Shown here one piece after another: positions 8,076-15,329 of a stretch of 53,371 nucleotides of DNA. The notes beneath the pieces are model-generated. The model saw only the letters and a program-made list of their open reading frames with translations. It searched no databases and was not told where the DNA came from. The DNA is from Hyphomicrobiaceae bacterium (GTDB lineage: Bacteria; Pseudomonadota; Alphaproteobacteria; Rhizobiales; Xanthobacteraceae). The DNA lies in contig JAJPJB010000038.1 of the NCBI GenBank assembly GCA_021324465.1, positions 1 through 53,371 of the forward strand, given 5' to 3'. How positions within the stretch are numbered: position 1 is the first letter of the stretch; every line of letters starts with the position of its first letter. The position numbers and the translations under genes were made by a program.

Positions 8076-8966
8076 ATGCGCATTGATTTCGTCACGGTAG
8101 ACGTCTTCACCGATAAGAAATTCGGTGGCAATCCGCTTGCCGTCGTGCCCGACGCGCGCGGCCTCGCAGTCGCGCAGATGCAGGCGATCGCTGCGGAGTT
8201 CAATTATGCCGAAACGACCTTTGTGCTGCCGCCGCAGGATGCCGCGCACAGCGCGCACGTGCGCATTTTCACGCCGCGGGCCGAGCTGCCGTTTGCCGGG
8301 CATCCGAATATCGGCACCGCCTTTGTCTTGGCGACCGAAGGCAAAGCTGCGACAAGCGGTACCCTCATCTTCGAGGAGAAGGCCGGCCTGGTGCGGCTCG
8401 ACCTGATCAGGGGTGGCACGAGCGTAGTCGGCGCGAGACTCACCCCGCCGCAGCCGCTCAAGCGCGGCGGCAGCATCGCGCCCGATGTCGTAGCGGCGGC
8501 CTGCTCACTAGACACGAGCGATATCGAGACCGCCGGTCATGCGCCATGCATCGCGTCTTGTGGGATTCCTTTGCTGTTAGCCGAGCTGAAGACGCGCGCG
8601 GCCCTGGCGCGGGCGCAGCCGCGCAGCGAAATCTTTGCCGCACACCTCAAAGCCGACTTCGCGACCGGCATCCTGCTCTATGTCAAAGATACCGGCAACG
8701 TCGATTACCAGGCGCGCATGTTTGCGCCGCTCTATGGTGTGCCGGAAGATCCGGCGACCGGCAGCGCCAATGTCGCGCTGGTGGGGCTGTTGGCGAGCCT
8801 GCGCGGCGAGCGCGATCTGACGCTCAACCTGCGCATCGGGCAGGGATCAGACATGGGCCGGCCGAGCGTGCTCGAAGCCTCGGCAGAAAAGCGCAACGGC
8901 GAGATCACCGCGCTCGCGATCGGCGGCCGCTGCGTGCCGATGATGCGCGGCATGCTCGAGATTTAG
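8076..8966 (+). CDS. PhzF-family isomerase/epimerase-like protein
   Basis: A 296-residue member of the PhzF (phenazine biosynthesis-like) family, which has the diaminopimelate-epimerase fold. It opens with the family signature FVTVDVFTDKKFGGNPLAVV. The catalytic Glu region is NYAETTF, and the loops PFAGHPNIGTA and EDPATGSAN are the two glycine-rich substrate-binding signatures. Most genomic members have unknown substrates and no phenazine cluster is present here, so phenazine synthesis is not implied. It is followed by a dispersed repeat and the convergent tctC gene. Confidence 0.9.
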   Translation: MRIDFVTVDVFTDKKFGGNPLAVVPDARGLAVAQMQAIAAEFNYAETTFVLPPQDAAHSAHVRIFTPRAELPFAGHPNIGTAFVLATEGKAATSGTLIFEEKAGLVRLDLIRGGTSVVGARLTPPQPLKRGGSIAPDVVAAACSLDTSDIETAGHAPCIASCGIPLLLAELKTRAALARAQPRSEIFAAHLKADFATGILLYVKDTGNVDYQARMFAPLYGVPEDPATGSANVALVGLLASLRGERDLTLNLRIGQGSDMGRPSVLEASAEKRNGEITALAIGGRCVPMMRGMLEI

Positions 8967-8968
8967 AT

Positions 8969-9010
8969 TGTCATTGCGAGGAGCGGAGCGACGAGGCCGT
9001 GCAGAATAGC
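8969..9010 (+). repeat. Dispersed CHCEERSDEA-type repeat
   Basis: The stretch TGTCATTGCGAGGAGCGGAG and its continuation to about 9010 matches a short palindromic-type repeat found in many proteobacterial genomes; when translated it gives CHCEERSDEA. Only one copy is seen here, in the gap between two convergent genes, which is the usual location. Confidence 0.7.
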
Positions 9011-9068
9011 GCTGCCATTCTTTGCGTGATCGCAGGCGATGCCGACGGTGATCAGGCGCCGACGCGCC

Positions 9069-10109
9069 CTACTGGGTGGCCGCCGCGGCCTTGGCCTTGG
9101 CGACAATATCCGCCGGCGTGGCATAGACTTCTTTGACGAGCTTCTCGACCTCTTCGCCGGAGACCGGATTGACCTCCAGCTGGCTCTTTTCCGCCTCGGC
9201 CAGAAAATCCTTGTCCTGCATCGTATCCATGAACGCCTTGCGCAGCGCCGCGAGGCGATCCGCCGGCACATTCGGCGGTGCCAGATAAGGCCGGCCGATG
9301 ACGTTGCGGGCGAACATCAGTTTCAAGATCGCGCGCTGCTCGTCGTTTTTCGCAAAATCGGTGACCAGCGGCACGTCGGGCAGTTCCGGATGCCTGGTCA
9401 GGGACAGCTGCACCAGCACGACCATGCGCTTGTCCTCGAGCCATTCTTTTCGGGTCGTCTTCACGCTCGACCACGACCAGCCGCAGCGGCCGGCCACCTC
9501 GCCGCGCTCCATCGCCAGGAGCACATCGTTGCCGCCGGGATAGCCTTCGACGATCTTGAAATGGGTGCCGAGAACGGCATTGAGCACGCGGGGAAACTGG
9601 TCGGTATCGGCGCTGGCACCGGTGCCGCCAACTTTGAGCTCCTTGGTGAACAGGTCTTCGAATTTGGTGATGCCGGAATTTTTCATTGCCACGCAGACGC
9701 TGACTTCGTTATTGGCGCTGCCGATCCAGGAAAATTTCTGCGCGTCGAAGGCGTCGCCCTTGCCGATCAACAGCGGGTCGAAGGGAATGCCGCGCCCGAT
9801 CGTGCCGAAGGCGGAACCATCATGCAGCGCGACGCGATAGAGGAAATTGGCGAGACGAAGGCTGCCGGCGCCCTCCATGTTTTTCGGCACCAGCGTCGGG
9901 TTGCCGGGGATATGGCTGCCCATGTGGCGGCCGATGACGCGCGCGTAGAAATCGTAAGCGCCGCCCGGCGAGTAGCCGATATAGAGGTCCATGTCGCGGC
10001 CTCTGTAAAAGTCCTCGACGCTGTCGGCGAAGACCAGCGCCGCGGGCGTCAGCACGGCGGCCAGTGCGGCAGCGATGACGTGCAAGAGGCGATGGCGTTG
10101 AGACTGCAT
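9069..10109 (-). CDS. TctC/Bug-type solute-binding protein (copy 1)
   Basis: A 346-residue periplasmic binding protein of the tripartite tricarboxylate transporter receptor (TctC/Bug) family. The start at 10109 (MQSQRH) is chosen because AAGGAAGGA stands upstream and a signal peptide follows, ending near VFA. Family hallmarks are IGYSPGGAYDFYAR near the mature N terminus, the GNPTLVPKNMEGAGS segment, and NVPADRLAALRKAF near the C terminus. It is a clear paralogue of the gene at 12514-13587. The two lie on the minus strand on either side of a plus-strand TctA-TctB permease, with which they probably work. The ligand, presumably a carboxylate, is unknown. Confidence 0.88.
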   Translation of the reverse strand: MQSQRHRLLHVIAAALAAVLTPAALVFADSVEDFYRGRDMDLYIGYSPGGAYDFYARVIGRHMGSHIPGNPTLVPKNMEGAGSLRLANFLYRVALHDGSAFGTIGRGIPFDPLLIGKGDAFDAQKFSWIGSANNEVSVCVAMKNSGITKFEDLFTKELKVGGTGASADTDQFPRVLNAVLGTHFKIVEGYPGGNDVLLAMERGEVAGRCGWSWSSVKTTRKEWLEDKRMVVLVQLSLTRHPELPDVPLVTDFAKNDEQRAILKLMFARNVIGRPYLAPPNVPADRLAALRKAFMDTMQDKDFLAEAEKSQLEVNPVSGEEVEKLVKEVYATPADIVAKAKAAAATQ

Positions 10110-10273
10110 GATCCGGCCTGATCCTTCCTTGGATGTTCCTGCCCCTTTGGCTCGCTCCATAGCACGCCGGGCAAGCGCGCGGGCCTGCGGCAATTAGGTC
10201 GCCTGATGCAACCCTAGCACGGGCTTGACGCCTGTGCAGGTTTCGGGCGCGATGCCCCCGGCGGAAAAAAGCC

Positions 10274-10289
10274 GAAACGGGCCCGCTTC
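10274..10289. promoter_or_regulatory. Near-palindrome in the divergent tctC/tctAB control region
   Basis: GAAACGGGCCCGCTTC is a 16-base near-perfect palindrome (one mismatched pair), 25 bp before the permease start and in the roughly 200-bp region shared by the two divergent genes. A TTGACG hexamer lies further upstream, near 10228. It could be an operator; no regulator gene is adjacent. Confidence 0.3.
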
Positions 10290-10313
10290 AAGGGACCGAG
10301 GAGGGGCCGCGAG

Positions 10314-12350
10314 ATGCAGCCGGATATGTTGGCAAGCGCGCTGCACGCGCTGCACCTCCTGCTCGAGCCGTCGCGGCTTTTGCTCTTGGTGGTCGGCGTG
10401 CTGATCGGGCTTGCGATCGGCGTGCTGCCCGGACTGAGCGGCATTGTCGGATTGGCGATGCTGATCCCGTTTACCTATAACCTCGACGAATACACTGCCT
10501 TTGCGCTGTTGCTCGGCATGGCGGCGGTGATCACGTCGTCGGATTTCATCACCGCCGTCCTCTTCGGTGTGCCCGGCCATGTCGGCGCCGCCGCGACCGT
10601 GATCGACGGCCATGCCATGGCGCGCAAGGGCGAGGCCGGCCGTGCCTTTGGCGCCGGCTTCGCGGCTTCGCTGGCCGGAGGCATTGTCGGCGCCATCGTG
10701 CTCGCGGTCAGCATTCCGGTGCTGCGCCCGGTGATGCTCTCGATCGGCTCGCCCGAGCTGCTTGCCTTCACGCTGTTCGGCATGTCGATGGTGGCGACCT
10801 TGTCCGGCCGCGCGCCGCTGAAGGGACTCACCGCCGCGGGCTTGGGCCTCATGATCGCGATGGTCGGCTCGCGTGCGCAAAGCGGCACACTGCGCTGGAC
10901 GTTTGATTGGCTCTATCTCTGGGACGGAGTGCCGCTCATTCCGGCGACGCTTGGCATTTTCGCGCTGCCGGAGCTTGCCGAGCTTGCCGTATCAAGAAAA
11001 CGCATTGCCGGCGACAATGCGCCGAAGATCAATCTTTCCAGCCAGTGGGAGGGCGTGCGCGACGTAGCGCGCCACTGGTGGCTTGTGCTGCGCTGCGGCG
11101 TGCTGGGCACCGGGCTCGGCGCGATCCCCGGCATCGGCTCGGCGGTGATTGACTGGATCGCCTATGGCTATGCGCAGCGCACCGAGAAAAATCCGGAGAC
11201 CTTCGGCGCCGGCGACGTGCGCGGCGTGATCGCACCGGAATCTTCGAACAACGCCAAGGAAGGCGGGCATCTGGTGCCGACCATTGCGTTTGGCGTGCCG
11301 GCCGGCGCCTCCATGGCGATCCTGCTCGGGGCATTCCTGATGCACGGTCTCACGCCCGGGCCGGACATGCTCACCAAGCATCTCGATCTGACTTATCTGA
11401 TTGTGTGGAGCTTGACGCTGGCGCATGTCATTGGCGCCGCGATCTGCATTGCCTGCTCTGGCTGGCTAGCGCAGATCTCGCGCATCCGACCGGAGATTTT
11501 GCTGCCGATTATTGTCGCGCTGGTCTTCGTCGCCGCCTTCGACGGCGAGCACGACTGGGGCGACCTCTATTCGCTGCTGTTCTTCGGCGTGATCGGCTGG
11601 ATCATGAAGCGGCTCGGCTGGCCGCGGCCGCCGATGGTGCTGGGCATCGTGGTCGGCGGCATTTTCGAACGCTATCTGTTCATTTCGACGCAGCTCTATG
11701 GCTGGGGCTGGCTGTATCGGCCGGGCGTGCTGCTGATTCTCGCTTGCGTTGCCTGGGCGCTGTATCGGCCGATCTCGCAGATCGCGGTGACGCTCGTGAG
11801 TGAATTCCGCCATCTCGGCGCCAGAGGCGTCCGCTTCGGCTTGGCGCCAGTTTTCTCCCTTGCCGTCATTGTGCTGATCGTCGCTGCGATCATCTCATCG
11901 GCGCCTTGGCCGCATGACGCCAAGCTCGTGCCGCTTACCGCCTGCGGCATGGCCTTGGTCGCGGCCGTGCTCAATCTGATCTACGAGCTGCTCGGTCCGC
12001 AGCAAACCGCGCCGACTTACGCCGATTCCGGCGTGAAGGTGCAGGCGCATGTCAGCGATCTCGGCGTCAGCGACAATGTGGTGCGCTGGCGCGCCACGGT
12101 ATTTTTCGCCTGGATGGCGGCCTTCATCGCTCTGGTCGCGCTCATCGGGTTCATTCCGGCCATCGCGGTCTTCGTCTTCGCCTATATGAGCTTTGGCTTC
12201 GGCGAACCGTGGCTCGAATCGCTCGGCTATGCGGCAGCGACCGCTTTGGTGTGCTGGGTGGTCTTTCAGTGGGGTCTACAGGTTGCCTGGCCGCAATCGC
12301 TGCTTGGTGACCTGTTTCCGGCGCTGCGTTCGGCGACCGGAGTAATCTGA
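10314..12350 (+). CDS. Fused TctA-TctB tripartite tricarboxylate transporter permease
   Basis: A 678-residue membrane protein. Residues 1 to about 500 are a TctA permease: GLAIGVLPGLSGIVGLAML and later GAIPGIGSAVIDWIAYG, GVIAPESSNNAKEGG and FGVPAGASMAILLGA are the conserved TctA motifs. The last roughly 170 residues contain four more hydrophobic segments separated by polar linkers, as in the small TctB subunit, so the two membrane subunits are in one chain. Usual TctA length is near 500, which supports fusion. GAGGAGGGG precedes the ATG. The partner binding proteins are likely the flanking tctC copies. Confidence 0.88.
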   Translation: MQPDMLASALHALHLLLEPSRLLLLVVGVLIGLAIGVLPGLSGIVGLAMLIPFTYNLDEYTAFALLLGMAAVITSSDFITAVLFGVPGHVGAAATVIDGHAMARKGEAGRAFGAGFAASLAGGIVGAIVLAVSIPVLRPVMLSIGSPELLAFTLFGMSMVATLSGRAPLKGLTAAGLGLMIAMVGSRAQSGTLRWTFDWLYLWDGVPLIPATLGIFALPELAELAVSRKRIAGDNAPKINLSSQWEGVRDVARHWWLVLRCGVLGTGLGAIPGIGSAVIDWIAYGYAQRTEKNPETFGAGDVRGVIAPESSNNAKEGGHLVPTIAFGVPAGASMAILLGAFLMHGLTPGPDMLTKHLDLTYLIVWSLTLAHVIGAAICIACSGWLAQISRIRPEILLPIIVALVFVAAFDGEHDWGDLYSLLFFGVIGWIMKRLGWPRPPMVLGIVVGGIFERYLFISTQLYGWGWLYRPGVLLILACVAWALYRPISQIAVTLVSEFRHLGARGVRFGLAPVFSLAVIVLIVAAIISSAPWPHDAKLVPLTACGMALVAAVLNLIYELLGPQQTAPTYADSGVKVQAHVSDLGVSDNVVRWRATVFFAWMAAFIALVALIGFIPAIAVFVFAYMSFGFGEPWLESLGYAAATALVCWVVFQWGLQVAWPQSLLGDLFPALRSATGVI

Positions 12351-12478
12351 TTCACCTCTGCCAGCGCGTCATCGCGCGGTGAGAGGCCTGCCCGAAGCGC
12401 AACGGGTGAAGGGAGCCTGCAGCGAGTCTGCGCCCCGGGCCAAGCCCAGCGCAGAGGCCCGTTCATCCCGATCTGCTC

Positions 12479-12501
12479 CCCGCTTGCGCGCCGCAAGCGG
12501 G
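12479..12501. terminator. Bidirectional hairpin between tctAB and tctC copy 2
   Basis: CCCGCTTGCG (12479-12488) and CGCAAGCGGG (12492-12501) form a perfect 10-bp stem with a 3-base loop between two convergent genes. It lacks T-runs on both strands, but its strength and position fit a shared 3'-end structure. Confidence 0.6.
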
Positions 12502-12513
12502 AAGACGGAGCGG

Positions 12514-13587
12514 CTACTGCATCATAGCCGCAGCTCGTTTGGTCACGTCAGGCGGGGTCCGATAAATATCCTTGATCAGCGCTTCGAGGTCCTTGCCGCT
12601 CACCGGATTGATCTCGACCTTGTTCTGCTCGGCATCGGCAAGAAATTCCTTATCTCTCATGGTCTCATCGAAGGCCTGGCGCAGCGCCGCAGCCCGATCT
12701 GGAGGTAAGCCTGGTGGCGCCAGATAAGGTCGGCCCATCACCTGACGCGCACAGACCAGTCTGAAGATCTGCCGCTGCTCTTGAGTTTTCGCCATATCCA
12801 TGATCAGCGGCACGTCCGGCAGATCGGGATGCTTGGCAAGCGACATCTGCACCAGGATCGTGATCTTCTTGGTGGGGAGCCAGGTCGGTCGCGTGGTGAT
12901 CAGGCTCGAATAGGACCAGCCGCAGCGGCCGTCGACTTCGCCGCGCTCGATCGCAAGGCTGACATCGTTGCCGCCCGGATAGCCGGTCACGATCTTGAAC
13001 TTGGTGCCGAGCACCGCATTCATCACTGCTGGAAACTGATAGGTATCGTCACCGACCCCGGTCGAGCCGATGGTCAAGGTCTTGGTGTAGAGATCGTCAA
13101 ATTTGGTAACGCCGGAGCTTGGTAGTGCAACGCATAAACTCACTTCGTTATTGGCACTGCCGACATAGGTGAACTTCGAAGCGTCGAATTGCGCCCCATG
13201 CTCGTTGAGCAACGGATCGAACGGCGCGCCGCGGCTAGTGGCGCCGATCACCGTGCCATCGCGCGGTGCGGCGCTGTAAAGCCAGTTGGCGAGCCGCAGG
13301 CTGCCGGCGCCCTCCATGTTCTTCGGCACCACGGTCGGGTTGCCGGGAATGTGCTTGCCGAGATGGCGGGCGAGAAGCCGCGCATAGAGGTCATAGCCGC
13401 CGCCTACGCTATAACCAATTTGCAGATCGATCGATTTGCCGGCGTAAAATTCCGCTGGGCTCTGTGCGGCTTTGGCTTGCGGCGGCGCTGATGCGACAAA
13501 AGCGCCGATCGCGCCGAACGTGCCAAGCAGGGCGAGCACGCGAACCGCCGCGGCGCGCGCGATACCCCCTCTCCGCCTCGACCTCAT
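12514..13587 (-). CDS. TctC/Bug-type solute-binding protein (copy 2)
   Basis: A 357-residue paralogue of the binding protein at 9069-10109, sharing blocks such as HIPGNPTVVPKNMEGAGSLR, GSANNEVSLCVA and GYPGGNDV. It has a twin-Arg-rich basic start followed by a long hydrophobic signal segment ending around KAA. GGGAGGACATGCG precedes the ATG at 13587. Two close binding proteins around one permease suggest either two related substrates or a recent duplication. The gene is divergent from the cupin pair, with a 199-bp control region between. Confidence 0.88.
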   Translation of the reverse strand: MRSRRRGGIARAAAVRVLALLGTFGAIGAFVASAPPQAKAAQSPAEFYAGKSIDLQIGYSVGGGYDLYARLLARHLGKHIPGNPTVVPKNMEGAGSLRLANWLYSAAPRDGTVIGATSRGAPFDPLLNEHGAQFDASKFTYVGSANNEVSLCVALPSSGVTKFDDLYTKTLTIGSTGVGDDTYQFPAVMNAVLGTKFKIVTGYPGGNDVSLAIERGEVDGRCGWSYSSLITTRPTWLPTKKITILVQMSLAKHPDLPDVPLIMDMAKTQEQRQIFRLVCARQVMGRPYLAPPGLPPDRAAALRQAFDETMRDKEFLADAEQNKVEINPVSGKDLEALIKDIYRTPPDVTKRAAAMMQ

Positions 13588-13786
13588 CGCATGTCCTCCC
13601 GCATCTTTGCGGCCATCTTATCGCGTCGAAAGCGCGCCGCCAGCACCGCCGCAAGCGGCGCCGTCCGTTGCACGTCTGCCGGAAATCCCGTAATGACCAC
13701 GGCGAAGCGCCGCGCGAAGCGATGTTTTGACGCACCGCAACGGAGTTCCGCGCCGCCGGAGCTCGGCCAAGAACACGGAGCGCCGC

Positions 13787-14389
13787 ATGACTGGAATGCT
13801 CGAACACGAACTCCCCGGGTTGGGCCACAATAGGCCGTCGCCGGAGGACGCCGATGAGATCAAGCACGGCAAATGGGAACGCTGGGCGAAGAAGCGCACT
13901 TTCGTGCGCGCGCTCGAAGGCACCTACAGCCATCTGTACAAGAAGCTGCTCGAGGAGCCGCGTGTCTACTCGTCGAAGGATCATCCGTGGAAGGGCGGAC
14001 CGGCGATGTACGGCAAGCACGTGATCTCGCCGAGCGCGGTCAACATCGTGCAGTCGATCGAATCCCACATCGAATGCTATGCGCCGCTCAATGCCGGTCA
14101 GAAGCACGGTCATCTCAACAGCGCGGTGTTCTACGTGCTCAAAGGCCACGGTCACGACGTGCATGACGGCCGCTACATGAAATGGGAGGCCGGCGACGTG
14201 ATGATTGTCGAGAACGGCTGCGTGCACCAGCACTTCAACGACGACGACAAAGAGTCCGCGATCCTGCTCGTGTTCAAGGCCAAGCCACTGTTTCTGTTCA
14301 TGCACCTTCTGTTCCAGAAGATGGTCGAATGGCCGACCGACAAGTTGCCGCCCGGCGTGGCGGAGTTCAATCCGCCGACGGAGATCTGA
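13787..14389 (+). CDS. Cupin protein with gentisate-dioxygenase-like metal site
   Basis: A 200-residue single-cupin protein. The metal-binding motif reads KHGHLNSAVFYVLKG, followed by the second-motif His in NGCVHQHFN. As in gentisate 1,2-dioxygenases, the usual Glu of the cupin motif is replaced by a hydrophobic residue, leaving three His ligands. Gentisate dioxygenases are usually bicupins of about 350 residues, so this looks like one half. The ATG at 13787 follows GGAG; an upstream in-frame ATG is less likely. It is 40 bp before a second cupin gene, and the two are probably co-transcribed. A ring-cleaving or other oxygenase role is inferred, not shown. Confidence 0.8.
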   Translation: MTGMLEHELPGLGHNRPSPEDADEIKHGKWERWAKKRTFVRALEGTYSHLYKKLLEEPRVYSSKDHPWKGGPAMYGKHVISPSAVNIVQSIESHIECYAPLNAGQKHGHLNSAVFYVLKGHGHDVHDGRYMKWEAGDVMIVENGCVHQHFNDDDKESAILLVFKAKPLFLFMHLLFQKMVEWPTDKLPPGVAEFNPPTEI

Positions 14390-14429
14390 GCTCCCGAGCG
14401 AACAAATCGAGCCGCGCGAAAGGAAGGCC

Positions 14430-14990
14430 ATGGCGTCAAAAGGGACGGCGTTGTTCGAAGACAAGGAAGCCTCGCTGTCGGGCGGGGCGACCAGCAATTT
14501 TCTCGCCGAAGCGATGGCCGAGTCGGAACAATTTCGCGCCGACTACGCAACGCGCCCAAACGTGATCAAGGCCAAGGACATGCCGTGGGAGCGCTCGCCC
14601 GACGGCCTGATCAAGCACTTGGTCAACAAGAAGATGCACACGCGCGAGTGCTGTATCGAGGCCTATATGCAGTTCCTCAAGGATGGCGAGCGCTCCGGCA
14701 AGCACCGCCATATGTGGGAGGAGTTGTTCTTCGTGGTCGAAGGCTCCGGCTACGATCTGCACTGGGATCTGAAATGGGATTGCCTGGAGGCCTTCGATTG
14801 GCAATGGGCCGAGACGCCGAAGAAGTTCGAATGGACGGTCGGCGACTACGTCTATATTCCGCCGTTCACCATGCATCAGCATTTCGCCAAGCCGGGCGAG
14901 GAATGCCGCATCATCGTCATGAGCAATCGTATCGTCAAAGACATGGGCTTTGACTGGTACGATCAGGTCGAACGGGCGCCGGGATTTTAG
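14430..14990 (+). CDS. Second single-cupin protein, partner of the upstream cupin
   Basis: A 186-residue cupin with the full canonical metal motif HRHMWEELFFVVEG (two His and a Glu) and the second motif YIPPFTMHQHF. A short insertion rich in Trp and Asp (WDLKWDCLEAFDWQWAET) lies between the motifs. The ATG at 14430 follows AAAGGAAGG. It is probably in one operon with the upstream cupin, and the two share the N-terminal KHxxxK-type segment and spacing of the second motif, so they are likely ancient duplicates. The function is unknown; a heteromeric oxygenase or sensor for a Tct-imported acid is possible. Confidence 0.78.
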   Translation: MASKGTALFEDKEASLSGGATSNFLAEAMAESEQFRADYATRPNVIKAKDMPWERSPDGLIKHLVNKKMHTRECCIEAYMQFLKDGERSGKHRHMWEELFFVVEGSGYDLHWDLKWDCLEAFDWQWAETPKKFEWTVGDYVYIPPFTMHQHFAKPGEECRIIVMSNRIVKDMGFDWYDQVERAPGF

Positions 14991-15329
14991 ACCGTCCGAG
15001 CCGTGCTGGTCCGCTCTGTGCTCCGCCCGCCGCGTGACACAAGAAACCGGCACGGAGGCGATTTTTCCGATCTCAATAGGCAGGGGAGGGCGTTGCGGCC
15101 GGCCGAGCCAGGCTCCAAGTCGTATCCGCTTTGTCGTTGATTTTATGTGATAATCTGCGACAAACGCGAACCGCCGAAGTTTGCTGGTTGCAAGCCGCCC
15201 GGCGGGGGCCGGGCGCGTCGCCAATGCCGGCCGTGCCGGCTAAACTGCGCTCCGCTGCAGTGGGCGCCGCGCCCTACCTAAGGCACGCGGCGAGGGGAAG
15301 AGGACTGGCGCCACGCGCCGGAGGAATTT
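14991..15329 (+). promoter_or_regulatory. Intergenic leader of aas with promoter-like site and hairpin
   Basis: No gene is seen. TGTGATAAT (15146-15154) is an extended -10 type promoter element. Further down, CGCCCGGC (15196-15203) and GCCGGGCG (15208-15215) form a perfect 8-bp hairpin, followed by two close GCCGGC blocks. A transcript from this site would carry a leader of about 170 bases before the aas ATG at 15330. Confidence 0.4.

Noticed and set aside
8076-8966. Phenazine biosynthesis
   Set aside because: PhzF-family proteins are widespread without phenazine clusters, and no phzA-G genes are present.
8969-9010. Extension of the PhzF protein or a small CHCEERSDEA protein
   Set aside because: The pattern is a known dispersed DNA repeat whose translation is an artefact.
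9039-10121. Plus-strand open frame (360 codons) opposite tctC copy 1
   Set aside because: It mirrors a well-conserved binding protein and shows no family motif or ribosome site.
13409-14497. Minus-strand frame of 362 codons across the tctC/cupin region
   Set aside because: It overlaps three supported genes and has antisense-type composition.
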